This document shows positions 8,922 to 18,276 of a stretch of 64,000 bases of DNA, piece after piece. Below the pieces are notes generated by a model. It ran no database searches and was not told the origin of the DNA. It saw nothing but the letters and a program-made list of their open reading frames with translations. Made by a program: the position numbers and the translations under genes. Position 1 is the first letter of the stretch. Each line of letters starts with the position of its first letter. This DNA comes from M55B112 sp040880545 (GTDB lineage: Bacteria; Bacteroidota; Bacteroidia; Bacteroidales; GCA-2748055): assembly GCA_040880545.1 (NCBI GenBank), contig JBBDIE010000158.1:15935-79934 (forward strand), given 5' to 3'.

Positions 8922-9875
8922 ATGAAATGTATTTTAAGCCATACAACTGATCCTTATTTCAATTTAGCTGCCGAGGAATACCTGCTTAAAAATTTTAACG
9001 ACTCATTCTATTTTCAGTATGTAAATGAGCCTTCGGTAGTTATTGGTAAGCATCAGAATGCACTGGCTGAAATTGACACTGAATTTTTGAAAAATCATGG
9101 GATTCATCTTGCCAGGCGGATTTCGGGTGGTGGAGCTGTTTACCATGATCATGGTAATATGAACTACTCCTTTATTACAACGGAGAAACCCGGTGATCTG
9201 GTTAAATTTGAAACCTATACAGCTCCTGTTATTGCTGCTCTGGATCAGTTTGGAGTGAATGCATTTTTGGGCAAAAGGAACGAAATTCTGGCTGACAAGG
9301 GCAAAATATCGGGTACCGCCAGCCATGTATTTAAATCGCGGGTACTGCACCATGGGACACTGTTATATGATACTGATCTGGAAATGCTGGCCGGATGTCT
9401 GTATACAGACCCTGCCCCATACAAGGATAAAGCGGTAAAATCTGTAAGATCGGAGGTGGTGAACCTGAAGGAGCTGGTCAGGGCACATTTGGAGACACAA
9501 GATTTTTTTGATTTTGTATTCAAATTTATTCTGAATGCACAGAAGGACAATAACGCGCATATTTTTTCAGGGAAAGACATTACTGAAATCGAATCTTTGT
9601 GTCATGAGAAATTCCGCACCTGGGCATGGAATTATGGGTACTCTCCGAGATATACTGTGGAAAGGAAGGTAAATGGAATACACTTTATTACATCGGTTGA
9701 AAAGGGGAAAATTATCCATATTGAAATAACCGGAATCGGGCATCCGGAAATTGATCATATTGCCCTGAGGGCCATTACCCTGGGGCTGAACCATGATAAA
9801 GGGTCCATTGGGAGGGAGCTGACGAAAAAATTTGATGCAGCAACTACTGGACTTATTTTACAGGGAATTTTTTAA
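8922..9875 (+). CDS. lplA: Lipoate-protein ligase
   Basis: Attaches free lipoate to 2-oxoacid dehydrogenase E2 or GcvH lipoyl domains, via lipoyl-AMP. 317 residues. The N-terminus NLAAEEYLL and the motif RRISGGGAVYHDHGNMNYSF (residues 65-84) are the lipoate/ATP-binding core. The catalytic lysine lies in DKGKISGTAS, followed by HHGTLLYDTDL. A C-terminal accessory domain (about 240-317) is present, so this is the bipartite E. coli-like form rather than the short octanoyltransferase. Its last bases overlap the stop of the convergent aroK gene by 4. Confidence 0.93.
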   Translation: MKCILSHTTDPYFNLAAEEYLLKNFNDSFYFQYVNEPSVVIGKHQNALAEIDTEFLKNHGIHLARRISGGGAVYHDHGNMNYSFITTEKPGDLVKFETYTAPVIAALDQFGVNAFLGKRNEILADKGKISGTASHVFKSRVLHHGTLLYDTDLEMLAGCLYTDPAPYKDKAVKSVRSEVVNLKELVRAHLETQDFFDFVFKFILNAQKDNNAHIFSGKDITEIESLCHEKFRTWAWNYGYSPRYTVERKVNGIHFITSVEKGKIIHIEITGIGHPEIDHIALRAITLGLNHDKGSIGRELTKKFDAATTGLILQGIF

Positions 9876-10384
9876 GTGCGACGCTGGATCGCATTCACCA
9901 CTCTTTCATTAACACTGGCAAGACCATCAATAACCATATGGGCCATACTGTAAAAAACCTCTCTTTCTTCAAGCATCTCATGGATGGTTTGGCACATCTC
10001 TGCCTCAGTCTTTCCTTCAAGTAACGGCCGTTTGGTTTGTGCTGTTTTCAGTCTGCTCAGCAAGGCCTCCGGTGAGAGTTTCAGGTAGATGGTCAGGCCT
10101 GATCTTTTCAGTAATTCCATGTTTTTACCATACGCAGGGGCACCACCGCCAGTGGCTATCACCACTTTTTCCAGTTTGTGCATTTCAGCAATGGCACGGG
10201 TTTCCAATTCTCTGAAATAAGATTCACCGTACTTGCGAAAAATTTCCTCAATATTCAAATCTTCCTTCCCGGCGATCCATTCATCCATATCCACGAATCC
10301 ATAGCCCATCATACTGGCTATCTTCCTTCCATGGGTAGTTTTTCCCGAACCCATAAATCCTATCAGATATATTCGTGAATGCAT
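9872..10384 (-). CDS. aroK: Shikimate kinase
   Basis: Phosphorylates shikimate in the chorismate pathway. 170 residues. The Walker A is GFMGSGKTT near the N-terminus. DMDEWI supplies the Mg/shikimate aspartates, FRELET the shikimate-binding arginine, and VIATGGGAP the central substrate loop. RPLLEG gives the LID arginine. It lies 13 bases downstream of the topoisomerase A-subunit gene on the same strand, so it is probably the last gene of a parE-parC-aroK unit. It converges on lplA with a 4-base overlap. Confidence 0.95.
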   Translation of the reverse strand: MHSRIYLIGFMGSGKTTHGRKIASMMGYGFVDMDEWIAGKEDLNIEEIFRKYGESYFRELETRAIAEMHKLEKVVIATGGGAPAYGKNMELLKRSGLTIYLKLSPEALLSRLKTAQTKRPLLEGKTEAEMCQTIHEMLEEREVFYSMAHMVIDGLASVNERVVNAIQRRT

Positions 10385-10397
10385 TGGTATTGTCCGG

Positions 10398-13223
10398 TTA
10401 AAGTTCCAGGGTCATCTGTCCGTTTGATTTTTTGTCATCAGTATCATCCGGTTTTTTGCCAGGTTCTTTTACCTCCTTCTCTTTATCTGCCTTATTTTTC
10501 CCTTTCGGTTCTACAATCTTTCCGGGTGTATCGTCCCCCTTACGAGAACTTTTCTTATCACCCAGGGAGGTCTCTTTTGTTTCCGGTGACTGGTCGGTCT
10601 GGGCATCTGAAGTACCCGGTTCATTTTCCATTGATGATTCCGGTTCAGATGAAAAGTCATCCTGTGGCTCTTCATTCTTTACTGTATCCTGAATAAGGGG
10701 TTCAAGTTCTTCAATCACTTTTACCTCGTAATTTGAGAGACGCTTTCCCCTGGCCTTAAAACTTTTTACTCCGATAAATTCGGCCACTTCAATAATTTCG
10801 GCATCCCGGTCCTTGTATTTCCCACCGAATTTCAACTCCAGCCTGGGGTATTCCACCTCCATGACACGGATTAATCTTGAGTCGGGATGATCACCAACGA
10901 AACTTGTCAGTTTCTCAGATGGTTCGATCCGGAACCTTTTGATATAGTAATATTCCTGTTCTGCGTCGTAATAAGCTGCAGACCAGATCTTGGAAGGCCT
11001 GAATTTTTCAATTACCTGCACATCATCCTCAAAGTGATTTTCCAGGTCGAAACTGGCAATCCTGAGTCCACCTGATTTTGTTATCACCAGGATCCGGTCC
11101 TGTCCGGTAAATTCGCCAAGAAATATTCCACGGGCATCAGCATTGAGCCTGTTCACATCCTCATCAAACCAAATCTTTCTGCCTCCAAGTGTCGAAACAC
11201 CTTTTTCCTTCATGGTGATCTTATGGACCGCATATTTGGAGAGGATATTTCCAGCAGCATTTCGTCCCTTGATGGCAAGTTCACTAAAATCCATGTCGAA
11301 TATCGGTTTTTTCAGCCTTGGTCTTGGTTTCAGGCTAACCTTCACTGTTTCTGCCTCGCCATTTGGATTAACTGTCATATAGAGAATCCTGGAATGGGCG
11401 TGTTCCCTTCCGATATTATAAATCTTTTCCCTTGTGACACCAGTGATAGAGCAACGTTTCATCATCGTGTTTCCTGAGTTTCCGTCGTAATAGATCACGT
11501 TATAGACGGTTCGTTTGTCACTCTTCTTAAAAACTGCCACATGGACAATATTTTTGCCCACAAATGTTTTTTCCGAAACTTTATGGATCACATAAGTTCC
11601 ATCTTTGAGGAAAATAATAATATCATCAAGATCCGAACAGTCGCAGACATATTCATCCTTTTTCAGTCCGGTTCCAACAAATCCGTCCACCCGGTTCACG
11701 TACAGTTTTTCATTGGCAACGACAACTTTCGATGCAACGATATTTTCAAAGTTCCGGATTTCAGTTTTCCGCACCCTGTTATTGCCATGCTTTTTCTTAA
11801 TGTTCCGGTAATAATCGATGGCATATTCAACCAGGTTAGCCAGGTGACTTTTCACCTCTTTGATCTCCTCTTCAATTCCCCTGATCAGTTCATCGGCTTT
11901 CTTAACATCAAACTTAGAAATGCGTTTGATTTTTATTTCGGTTAATTTAACGATATCATCCCGGGTTACATCTCTGATTAACAGCTTTTTGAAGGGGTCA
12001 AGTCCTTTGTCAATTGCCTCGATGACCGCCTCCCATGTTTCACTTTCTTCGATATCGCGGTAAATTCGCTCTTCAATAAATATTTTTTCCAGGGAGGACA
12101 TGTGCCAGTGTTCTTCAAGTTCACCCAGCCTGATTTCCAGTTCCTGTTTTAACAGGCTCTTCGTATTTTCGGTATTGTGCCGAAGAACCTCGCTTACCCC
12201 GATGAAACGCGGTTTATCCTCATCGATAATACAGCAGTTTGGGGAAATGGAAACTTCACAATCTGTAAATGCATAAAGGGCATCAATGGTTTTATCCGAA
12301 GATATATTTGGAGCCAGATGAACCATGATCTCAACAAATTCGGCTGTATTATCGTCGATCTTCTTGATCTTGATTTTCCCTTTATCATTGGCCTTAATGA
12401 TTGATTCAATAAGGGTACCCGTGGTTTTCCCAAACGGCAGATCCCTGATCACCAATGTTTTCTTGTCCAGCTTTTCGATCCTGGCTCTGACGCGCACCTG
12501 GCCTCCACGCTTCCCGTCATTGTACCTGCTGAAATCTGCGTTTCCACCGGTGGGGAAATCCGGTATTAATTCAAAATCTTTTCCCTGGAGATGTTTGACA
12601 GAGGCATCGATCAATTCATTGAAGTTATGTGGCAGTATCTTTGAAGAGAGTCCCACGGCGATTCCTTCGGCCCCCTGGGCCAGCAATAACGGGAATTTAA
12701 CTGGAAGAGCCAGGGGTTCTTTGTTCCTGCCGTCGTAGGAAAGTTTCCAGGTAGTGGTTTTCGGATTAAAAACCACATCGCTGGCAAAAGCGGAAAGTCG
12801 TGCTTCGATATACCTGGGTGCTGCTGAACTGTCACCTGTAAAAATATTTCCCCAGTTACCCTGTGCATCAATCAGCAGGTCCTTTTGTCCCAGCTGTACC
12901 AAGGCATCCCCTATGGACGTATCCCCATGGGGATGAAACTGCATAGAGTGACCGATAATATTGGCAACCTTGTTGTAGCGGCCGTCATCCAGGCGCTTCA
13001 TGGAGTGCAGGATTCGCCGTTGAACAGGTTTTAACCCGTCCTGGATATTGGGAACGGCTCGTTCGAGGATCACATAAGATGCATAATCTATAAAGTAATC
13101 TTCATACATCCCGGTAAGCCTGGTTATTTTGGAGAAACCACCACTGTGTCCCTCCTCCTGACCACCGTCAATTTTATTAAAATCTTCTGGTGTATTATTT
13201 TTGTTATTTAAATCTTCACTCAT
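10398..13223 (-). CDS. parC: Type IIA DNA topoisomerase subunit A (topoisomerase IV, ParC-like)
   Basis: DNA breakage-reunion subunit used for chromosome decatenation. 941 residues. The catalytic tyrosine is Tyr138 in APRYIEARLS, preceded by QFHPHGDTSIGDAL and the winged-helix motif DGLKPVQRRIL. A coiled-coil arm follows, then a beta-pinwheel-like C-terminal domain. The last ~95 residues form a low-complexity acidic and Lys-rich tail (about 850-941), ending in NGQMTLEL. The tail is probably disordered; its role is unknown. It starts 24 bases after parE. In Bacteroidota this parE-parC pair is separate from gyrA and gyrB, and that is the basis for calling it ParC. Confidence 0.9.
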   Translation of the reverse strand: MSEDLNNKNNTPEDFNKIDGGQEEGHSGGFSKITRLTGMYEDYFIDYASYVILERAVPNIQDGLKPVQRRILHSMKRLDDGRYNKVANIIGHSMQFHPHGDTSIGDALVQLGQKDLLIDAQGNWGNIFTGDSSAAPRYIEARLSAFASDVVFNPKTTTWKLSYDGRNKEPLALPVKFPLLLAQGAEGIAVGLSSKILPHNFNELIDASVKHLQGKDFELIPDFPTGGNADFSRYNDGKRGGQVRVRARIEKLDKKTLVIRDLPFGKTTGTLIESIIKANDKGKIKIKKIDDNTAEFVEIMVHLAPNISSDKTIDALYAFTDCEVSISPNCCIIDEDKPRFIGVSEVLRHNTENTKSLLKQELEIRLGELEEHWHMSSLEKIFIEERIYRDIEESETWEAVIEAIDKGLDPFKKLLIRDVTRDDIVKLTEIKIKRISKFDVKKADELIRGIEEEIKEVKSHLANLVEYAIDYYRNIKKKHGNNRVRKTEIRNFENIVASKVVVANEKLYVNRVDGFVGTGLKKDEYVCDCSDLDDIIIFLKDGTYVIHKVSEKTFVGKNIVHVAVFKKSDKRTVYNVIYYDGNSGNTMMKRCSITGVTREKIYNIGREHAHSRILYMTVNPNGEAETVKVSLKPRPRLKKPIFDMDFSELAIKGRNAAGNILSKYAVHKITMKEKGVSTLGGRKIWFDEDVNRLNADARGIFLGEFTGQDRILVITKSGGLRIASFDLENHFEDDVQVIEKFRPSKIWSAAYYDAEQEYYYIKRFRIEPSEKLTSFVGDHPDSRLIRVMEVEYPRLELKFGGKYKDRDAEIIEVAEFIGVKSFKARGKRLSNYEVKVIEELEPLIQDTVKNEEPQDDFSSEPESSMENEPGTSDAQTDQSPETKETSLGDKKSSRKGDDTPGKIVEPKGKNKADKEKEVKEPGKKPDDTDDKKSNGQMTLEL

Positions 13224-13247
13224 GGATCACAAAATCTTTGTCAGCAA

Positions 13248-15086
13248 TCAAATTGCTACCACATCTTCTTCAACTCTCAGTCTTTCAATAATAAAGTCCT
13301 GCCTGTCGGGCGTGTTTTTCCCCATATAGAATTCAAGTATCTGGTGGATATCATCTTCCTTCCCCAGTTTTACCGGTTCCAGTCTGATATCCGGACCTAT
13401 GAAATTTTTGAATTCATCCGGTGATATTTCACCCAGTCCCTTGAACCTGGTGATTTCATGTGTCTGCCCTATTTTCTTAATTGCAGCCTCTTTCTCCTCC
13501 TCTGAATAACAATAAACTGTATCTTTTTTATTCCGTACCCTGAACAGGGGTGTCTGGAGAATAAACAGATGTTTGTTCCTCACCAGATTTGGAAAGAACT
13601 GGAGGAAAAATGTAAGTAAAAGCAATCGGATATGCATACCATCCACATCGGCGTCGGTGGCAATTACCACATTTTTATATCTTAGTCCTTCAAGGTCCTC
13701 TTCAATATTCAACGCAGCCTGGAGCAGGTTGAACTCTTCATTTTCGTACACCACCTTTTTGGTGAGCCCAAAGCAGTTCAACGGTTTCCCCCGAAGGCTG
13801 AATACTGCCTGTGTGGCAACATCTCTCGATTTCGTTATGGAGCCTGAAGCTGAATCACCCTCGGTTATGAAAATGGTGGTGTCATTTTTCCGATCATGAC
13901 TGGAGTCGTAATGAACTTTGCAGTCCCGTAGCTTCTTATTATGCAGGTTTGCTTTTTTCGCCCGCTCTTTGGCTAACTTTTTAATTCCTGAAATTGCTTT
14001 TCGCTCTTTCTCACTTTCCTGGATCTTTTTCAAAAGCAGGTTGGCAGTTTCAGAATGTTTATGCAGGTGATCGTCCAGTTTACTTGACAGAAAATTCATG
14101 ATAAAATTTCTGACACTGGGGCCATTGGGTCCGATATCTTTAGAGCCCAGCTTCGTTTTGGTCTGAGATTCGAAAACCGGTTCTTCCACTTTAATACTTA
14201 CAGCAGCTATGATGGAGGTTCGGATATCAGAAGGATCAAAATCCTTTTTGTAGAAGTCACGAATTGTCTTGACCAGCCCCTCCCGGAATGCCAGAAGGTG
14301 CGTCCCACCCTGGGTAGTATGTTGTCCGTTTACAAAACTATAATACTCCTCCCCATACTGGTTGCCGTGGGTAATGGCCACCTCGATATCACCATTCTGC
14401 ATGTGGATGATCGGGTACAGCCCTTCACCACTCATATTCTCTTCCAACAGATCCTTTAAACCGTTTTTAGAGATAAACTTCTGGCCATTGTATATGATGG
14501 TAAGGCCGGTGTTCAGGTATGTGTAGTTTCTGAGCATACTTTCCACATGCTCATCAATAAACTTGAACTCACCAAACATCTCTCCGTCAGGCACAAATGA
14601 GATGGCAGTACCGTTTTTCTCCTCACTATCCCGCTCCTTGTCATCCGACAGGAGATTGCCCTGTTCAAAATCCACAAGTTTGGTTTTTCCTTCCCTGTGC
14701 GACTGAATGATAAAGCTGGATGAGAGGGCATTCACAGCTTTGATACCTACGCCGTTTAAACCTACCGATTTTTTAAATACCTTGGAATCATATTTCGCTC
14801 CTGTATTCATTTTTGAGGCAACATCCAAAACTTTTCCCAGGGGAATACCACGGCCATAATCCCTTACAGAAACCAGCTGTTCGTTAATGGTAATCTCAAT
14901 AGTTTTACCATTTCCCATCATGTATTCGTCAATGGAATTGTCCAATACCTCCTTTAACAGGATGTATATTCCATCATCGGGGGAGGAGCCATCCCCCAGC
15001 TTCCCGATGTACATACCCGGCCGTTTGCGAATATGTTCCTTCCAATCTAATGTACGAATGCTCTCTTCTGAATAATTCGCTGACAT
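13248..15086 (-). CDS. parE: Type IIA DNA topoisomerase subunit B (topoisomerase IV, ParE-like)
   Basis: ATPase subunit partner of the downstream ParC-like protein. 612 residues. The GHKL ATPase motifs are present: RPGMYIGKLG, EVLDNSIDE, VRDYGRGIP and the glycine-rich VGLNGVGIKAVNALS. The TOPRIM domain starts at TEGDSASGS, with the second acidic motif DADVDGMHIRLLLLTFF. The length matches ParE (about 620) and lacks the insertion of proteobacterial GyrB. It is the first gene of the apparent parE-parC-aroK unit. A GAGAGGAA Shine-Dalgarno-like stretch precedes the ATG at 15086. Confidence 0.92.
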   Translation of the reverse strand: MSANYSEESIRTLDWKEHIRKRPGMYIGKLGDGSSPDDGIYILLKEVLDNSIDEYMMGNGKTIEITINEQLVSVRDYGRGIPLGKVLDVASKMNTGAKYDSKVFKKSVGLNGVGIKAVNALSSSFIIQSHREGKTKLVDFEQGNLLSDDKERDSEEKNGTAISFVPDGEMFGEFKFIDEHVESMLRNYTYLNTGLTIIYNGQKFISKNGLKDLLEENMSGEGLYPIIHMQNGDIEVAITHGNQYGEEYYSFVNGQHTTQGGTHLLAFREGLVKTIRDFYKKDFDPSDIRTSIIAAVSIKVEEPVFESQTKTKLGSKDIGPNGPSVRNFIMNFLSSKLDDHLHKHSETANLLLKKIQESEKERKAISGIKKLAKERAKKANLHNKKLRDCKVHYDSSHDRKNDTTIFITEGDSASGSITKSRDVATQAVFSLRGKPLNCFGLTKKVVYENEEFNLLQAALNIEEDLEGLRYKNVVIATDADVDGMHIRLLLLTFFLQFFPNLVRNKHLFILQTPLFRVRNKKDTVYCYSEEEKEAAIKKIGQTHEITRFKGLGEISPDEFKNFIGPDIRLEPVKLGKEDDIHQILEFYMGKNTPDRQDFIIERLRVEEDVVAI

Positions 15087-15272
15087 GCTATATTCCTCTC
15101 AAAATAATTTATTGCTTACAATCAGGCTTCGGAGTGTTTGCTGTTAATTATGTTTACGCTGAAAATTGAAACGGACTCCGGAAGTCTTCGCAAAGATAGT
15201 AAAAACAAGGTCTGCAGAATTTTCATTTTTTAAAAAGAAATCAACAATTGAAGGGGGTGGGAAGGGGGAAAA

Positions 15273-16049
15273 TTACCATTCAACCGCTTTTACCTTCATC
15301 TTTGTTTTCAATCCGGTTCTGTACGTTTCGGACAAATCAAAATCCCAGATCCATTCTTTTGTTCGATTGGATTTTGGCAGGTCCACATACACCAATTTCT
15401 GTTCCTTAACCGGCTGCTCATTTTCCTGGTTCAACTCTGCCATATCCGTAATCAGACAACCTGGATTTTTTGTGATCCAGTTGATGTGAAACTGTTGAAT
15501 TGTTTTTCGAAACCTTTTAATCTCCACACCTACAATCCGTACATTCTTTTTTTTCAGGTAATCCACCAACAGGATATCCAGCTGATTTAATAAATTGAGC
15601 GAAATATATGCATCGGTCGTAAAAGGTAAGGTTGGCCTTTGAGGTTTAAATTCATCGAGGATGTATTTACTGAAATGCTCCCCTTTTGCTTTACGCAGTT
15701 CCCAGCAGAATTTAATTCCACCACCAGAAATATCTGTTTCGAAAAGGGTGATATTCTTGTATGGAGCTGTTTTTTTTACAATCTGAGGTGGATGGTATAC
15801 ATCCACAAGTACTATTTTTTTGAATTTTTCAGAGAGTTCCTTCAAAGGCAGGTCAAGTAACCACCCGCTTCCCAATACAGCCAGGCTCTTGATGTTTTTG
15901 TCCTGGAATGAATTGATAATAAACTGCTTTGTATTATCCAGGTGCTCCTGCCAGTTCTCCTGTTCGCGTAAATATCGGTTCATGATCCCTTCCTGGTCCT
16001 TGATGAATTTCATCTTTCTGACCATCTTTTTCTGACCAAACGATTTCAT
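15273..16049 (-). CDS. Hypothetical protein with a Rossmann-like (SAM-methyltransferase-like) N-terminal motif
   Basis: 258 residues, no signal peptide. The segment LAVLGSGWLLDLPLKEL followed by KIVLVDVYHP resembles motifs I and II of class I SAM-dependent methyltransferases (glycine-rich turn, then an acidic residue at the end of strand beta2). The catalytic post-motif is not recognisable. I do not recognise the family. It lies alone between parE and plsC, with gaps on both sides. It could be an enzyme-like protein that has lost the cofactor site. Several Met codons near the N-terminus leave the exact start open. Confidence 0.6.
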   Translation of the reverse strand: MKSFGQKKMVRKMKFIKDQEGIMNRYLREQENWQEHLDNTKQFIINSFQDKNIKSLAVLGSGWLLDLPLKELSEKFKKIVLVDVYHPPQIVKKTAPYKNITLFETDISGGGIKFCWELRKAKGEHFSKYILDEFKPQRPTLPFTTDAYISLNLLNQLDILLVDYLKKKNVRIVGVEIKRFRKTIQQFHINWITKNPGCLITDMAELNQENEQPVKEQKLVYVDLPKSNRTKEWIWDFDLSETYRTGLKTKMKVKAVEW

Positions 16050-16143
16050 TTGCAGCTGTATTTATCCGGTTAAAAAAACTGTTATTACGGAGCTTAATTT
16101 ATACCTAAAATTTTGAAAAATGAAACTTACTTTAACGATTAAT

Positions 16144-16914
16144 CTATCTGCTAAAAATACGTTTATTTTTTTCCAGTTCTGCGATTCCCCGTACCATCAA
16201 ATTCCTCACATGCGATTTGAGGACTTCTGTTTCCATTGAATTTACATCATCAGCAGAAATTTCATCAAGCACGTTGATCATGATCCTGGTTTTGCCTTTT
16301 AATACCCAGTTGTTTTTGCCCCGTTGAAATGTTTTTTCTGTGCCGGTATGGACAATTGGGATGATACCGCATCCCATTTTTTTTGCAAGCACAAAGGCAC
16401 CATCCATAAATGCCCGCATCTCAGCCGATTTTGACCTTGTTCCTTCGGGGAAGATCATTACAGAGCTACCTTTGGCCATCTCTTTTTCCGCCTGTGTTAT
16501 AAATTGAAGCCCGGACCTTTTACTCTCCCTGTTAATTCTGATACAGTTGGTAAGTGAAAGTACCATGCCCACAAATGGGATCTTGAAATTTTCGGCCTTG
16601 GAGACCCACTTAAATGGTCGACGCACTTTATAGAGCGCCAGGATATCCACCAGTGTACGATGGTTGGCCACCAGTACTACAGGCCTGTTCCATGGAATTT
16701 TATCCCTTCCCCATAACCGGAGCTTCCATAAGGGGATAAGAGACTGGTAGTGCCATGCCCAGAAAGTTCCCATCATGTGCGTTATAATTCTTCGTTTGTC
16801 CCACCAAAAGGTTGCTGCCCAGATCAACAGGAAAAAAGGGGTAATGATGGTTGATGTGATCAGCATGGTGATCCATGCCAGTATGGAACATATTTTCAAT
16901 AATGTTTTTTTCAT
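16144..16914 (-). CDS. plsC: 1-acyl-sn-glycerol-3-phosphate acyltransferase
   Basis: Second acylation step of phosphatidate synthesis, at the inner membrane. 256 residues. The catalytic HX4D motif is His85-Asp90 in NHRTLVD. FPEGTRSKS (from about residue 155) is the phosphate-binding motif III, and GCGIIPIVHTGTE is motif IV. A hydrophobic N-terminal segment (about 8-35) anchors it. It is divergent from the glycoside hydrolase gene. A perfect TATCTTTG -7 box sits only 7 bases before its start codon. Confidence 0.93.
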   Translation of the reverse strand: MKKTLLKICSILAWITMLITSTIITPFFLLIWAATFWWDKRRIITHMMGTFWAWHYQSLIPLWKLRLWGRDKIPWNRPVVLVANHRTLVDILALYKVRRPFKWVSKAENFKIPFVGMVLSLTNCIRINRESKRSGLQFITQAEKEMAKGSSVMIFPEGTRSKSAEMRAFMDGAFVLAKKMGCGIIPIVHTGTEKTFQRGKNNWVLKGKTRIMINVLDEISADDVNSMETEVLKSHVRNLMVRGIAELEKNKRIFSR

Positions 16915-16921
16915 GGGTGCA

Positions 16922-16929
16922 CAAAGATA
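16922..16929 (-). promoter_or_regulatory. Candidate -7 box for plsC
   Basis: TATCTTTG on the minus strand, full match to TAnnTTTG, 7 bases before the plsC ATG. It would give a leaderless or very short-leader transcript. Confidence 0.4.
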
Positions 16930-16969
16930 AATAAAATGTATGCCATCACACCAGTGTACTCCTTGTGGT

Positions 16970-16977
16970 TATCTTTG
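16970..16977 (+). promoter_or_regulatory. Candidate -7 box for the glycoside hydrolase gene
   Basis: TATCTTTG, full match to TAnnTTTG, 32 bases before the ATG at 17010. It forms a divergent pair with the plsC box at 16922-16929. Confidence 0.4.
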
Positions 16978-17009
16978 TTTATATTTGGTATTCAAATAAA
17001 ACTGAAACT

Positions 17010-18098
17010 ATGATAACAAGGAATTACATACTGGTTCTGTTGATACTGATCGTGACCGCATCATGTCAGAATAACAGCAAAAAAGCAGACAGGGTTGCAG
17101 GTGAGGCAGGAAAATGGTCAGTCGAAAGGGCCAAAGCATGGGAAGAAGCGCATGGCTGGCTGCGGGGTTCAAATTTTAATCCCAGTACTGCAATTAACCA
17201 ACTGGAGACCTGGCAGGCAGAAACTTTTGATGAAATGACCATCGACAGGGAACTGGGCTGGGCATCGGGTATCGGGCTGAATTGTATGCGGGTATACCTC
17301 CACCATGTTGCATGGGATACAGACAGGGATGGATTTAAGAACAGGATGGAGCGGTATCTTAAAATTGCCGATAGCCATGGGATCAAAACAATTTTTGTGT
17401 TTTTTGATGACTGCTGGAATCCAACCTACCAGGCAGGGAAGCAACCCGATCCAAAAACGGGCATTCATAATTCGGGCTGGGTCCGTGACCCTGGTGACCT
17501 GCTTTATGAAGATCCGACCCTGATAGGTCTGCTTGAGGAATATGTGAAAGATATATTGGAGACATTTTCAGATGATCATCGGATCGTACTCTGGGATCTC
17601 TACAATGAGCCTGGAAATTCTGGGTATGGTAACAAATCCATGGATCTGCTGACAAAGGTCTTTGAATGGGGGTGGGAGATCCGTCCATCGCAACCTATGT
17701 CGGTAGGTGTCTGGAAACGTGATCTGACCGATCTGAATAAATTCCAGTTAGAGAATTCGGATATCATTACTTATCATAATTACAGCGGTCCGGAGAACCA
17801 CCAGGCAGCCATCGACACACTAAAAATGTATGGCCGGCCAATGGTATGTACCGAATATATGGCACGTAAATTCAACAGTCTATTCCAGAACATCATGCCG
17901 ATACTGGCAGAACAAAATATCGGGGCGATTAACTGGGGACTGGTTGCCGGCAAATCGAATACCAAATATGCATGGGGAGAACCGATACCCGATGGTTCCG
18001 ATCCGGAATTATGGTTTCATGAAATATTCAGACCCGATGGTACACCTTACAGCCAGGAGGAGGTTGATGTAATTAAACAACTTACTGAAGGTAGGTAG
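17010..18098 (+). CDS. Glycoside hydrolase lipoprotein, GH5-like TIM barrel
   Basis: 362 residues from the ATG at 17010, chosen because it begins a lipoprotein signal peptide (MITRNYILVLLILIVTASC; the Cys is at residue 19). An upstream in-frame start would bury that signal. The body looks like a clan GH-A (beta/alpha)8 barrel: NCMRVYLHH, then LYNEPGN with the likely acid/base Glu (about residue 200), and VCTEYMAR with the likely nucleophile Glu (about residue 281). Similar proteins are annotated as cellulase-family or 1,4-beta-xylanase enzymes. The substrate is not decidable. It stands alone, with no SusC/SusD pair nearby. Confidence 0.82.
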   Translation: MITRNYILVLLILIVTASCQNNSKKADRVAGEAGKWSVERAKAWEEAHGWLRGSNFNPSTAINQLETWQAETFDEMTIDRELGWASGIGLNCMRVYLHHVAWDTDRDGFKNRMERYLKIADSHGIKTIFVFFDDCWNPTYQAGKQPDPKTGIHNSGWVRDPGDLLYEDPTLIGLLEEYVKDILETFSDDHRIVLWDLYNEPGNSGYGNKSMDLLTKVFEWGWEIRPSQPMSVGVWKRDLTDLNKFQLENSDIITYHNYSGPENHQAAIDTLKMYGRPMVCTEYMARKFNSLFQNIMPILAEQNIGAINWGLVAGKSNTKYAWGEPIPDGSDPELWFHEIFRPDGTPYSQEEVDVIKQLTEGR

Positions 18099-18115
18099 TA
18101 CTTACCTTTCAGGGG

Positions 18116-18134
18116 CCGGGTTAAAACAACCCGG
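18116..18134. terminator. Stem-loop between converging genes, possible terminator
   Basis: Perfect 7-bp stem CCGGGTT / AACCCGG with a 5-base loop, just after the glycoside hydrolase stop and overlapping the end of the fhs remnant. No strong T-run follows on either strand, so terminator function is only likely. Confidence 0.4.
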
Positions 18135-18276
18135 TAATATTTCCATCATCATCCATATCGAAATTCTCGGCTGCCGGTTTTGCGGGAAGTACTGGCATAC
18201 GCATGATATTTCCTGTAATAGGAATTACAAAACCGGCACCTGAAGCGATCTCAATTTCCCTGACTGTAATTATACC
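18121..18276 (-). pseudogene. fhs: 3' remnant of a formate-tetrahydrofolate ligase gene
   Basis: On the minus strand, in a different frame from the mevalonate kinase gene and overlapping its last codons, about 51 codons read GIITVREIEIASGAGF, then VIPITGNIMRMPVLP, then AKPAAENFDMDDDGNITGLF and a stop. This is the conserved C-terminus of formate-tetrahydrofolate ligase (family pattern TVREv..saGAGF..P..GdIm.MPgLP). The other roughly 500 codons of that enzyme are missing; upstream lies only the kinase gene. There is no start codon of its own close by. It looks like the stump left when the mevalonate/leucine operon became joined to the 3' end of fhs. The identification is strong; the mechanism is inference. 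Confidence 0.85.
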
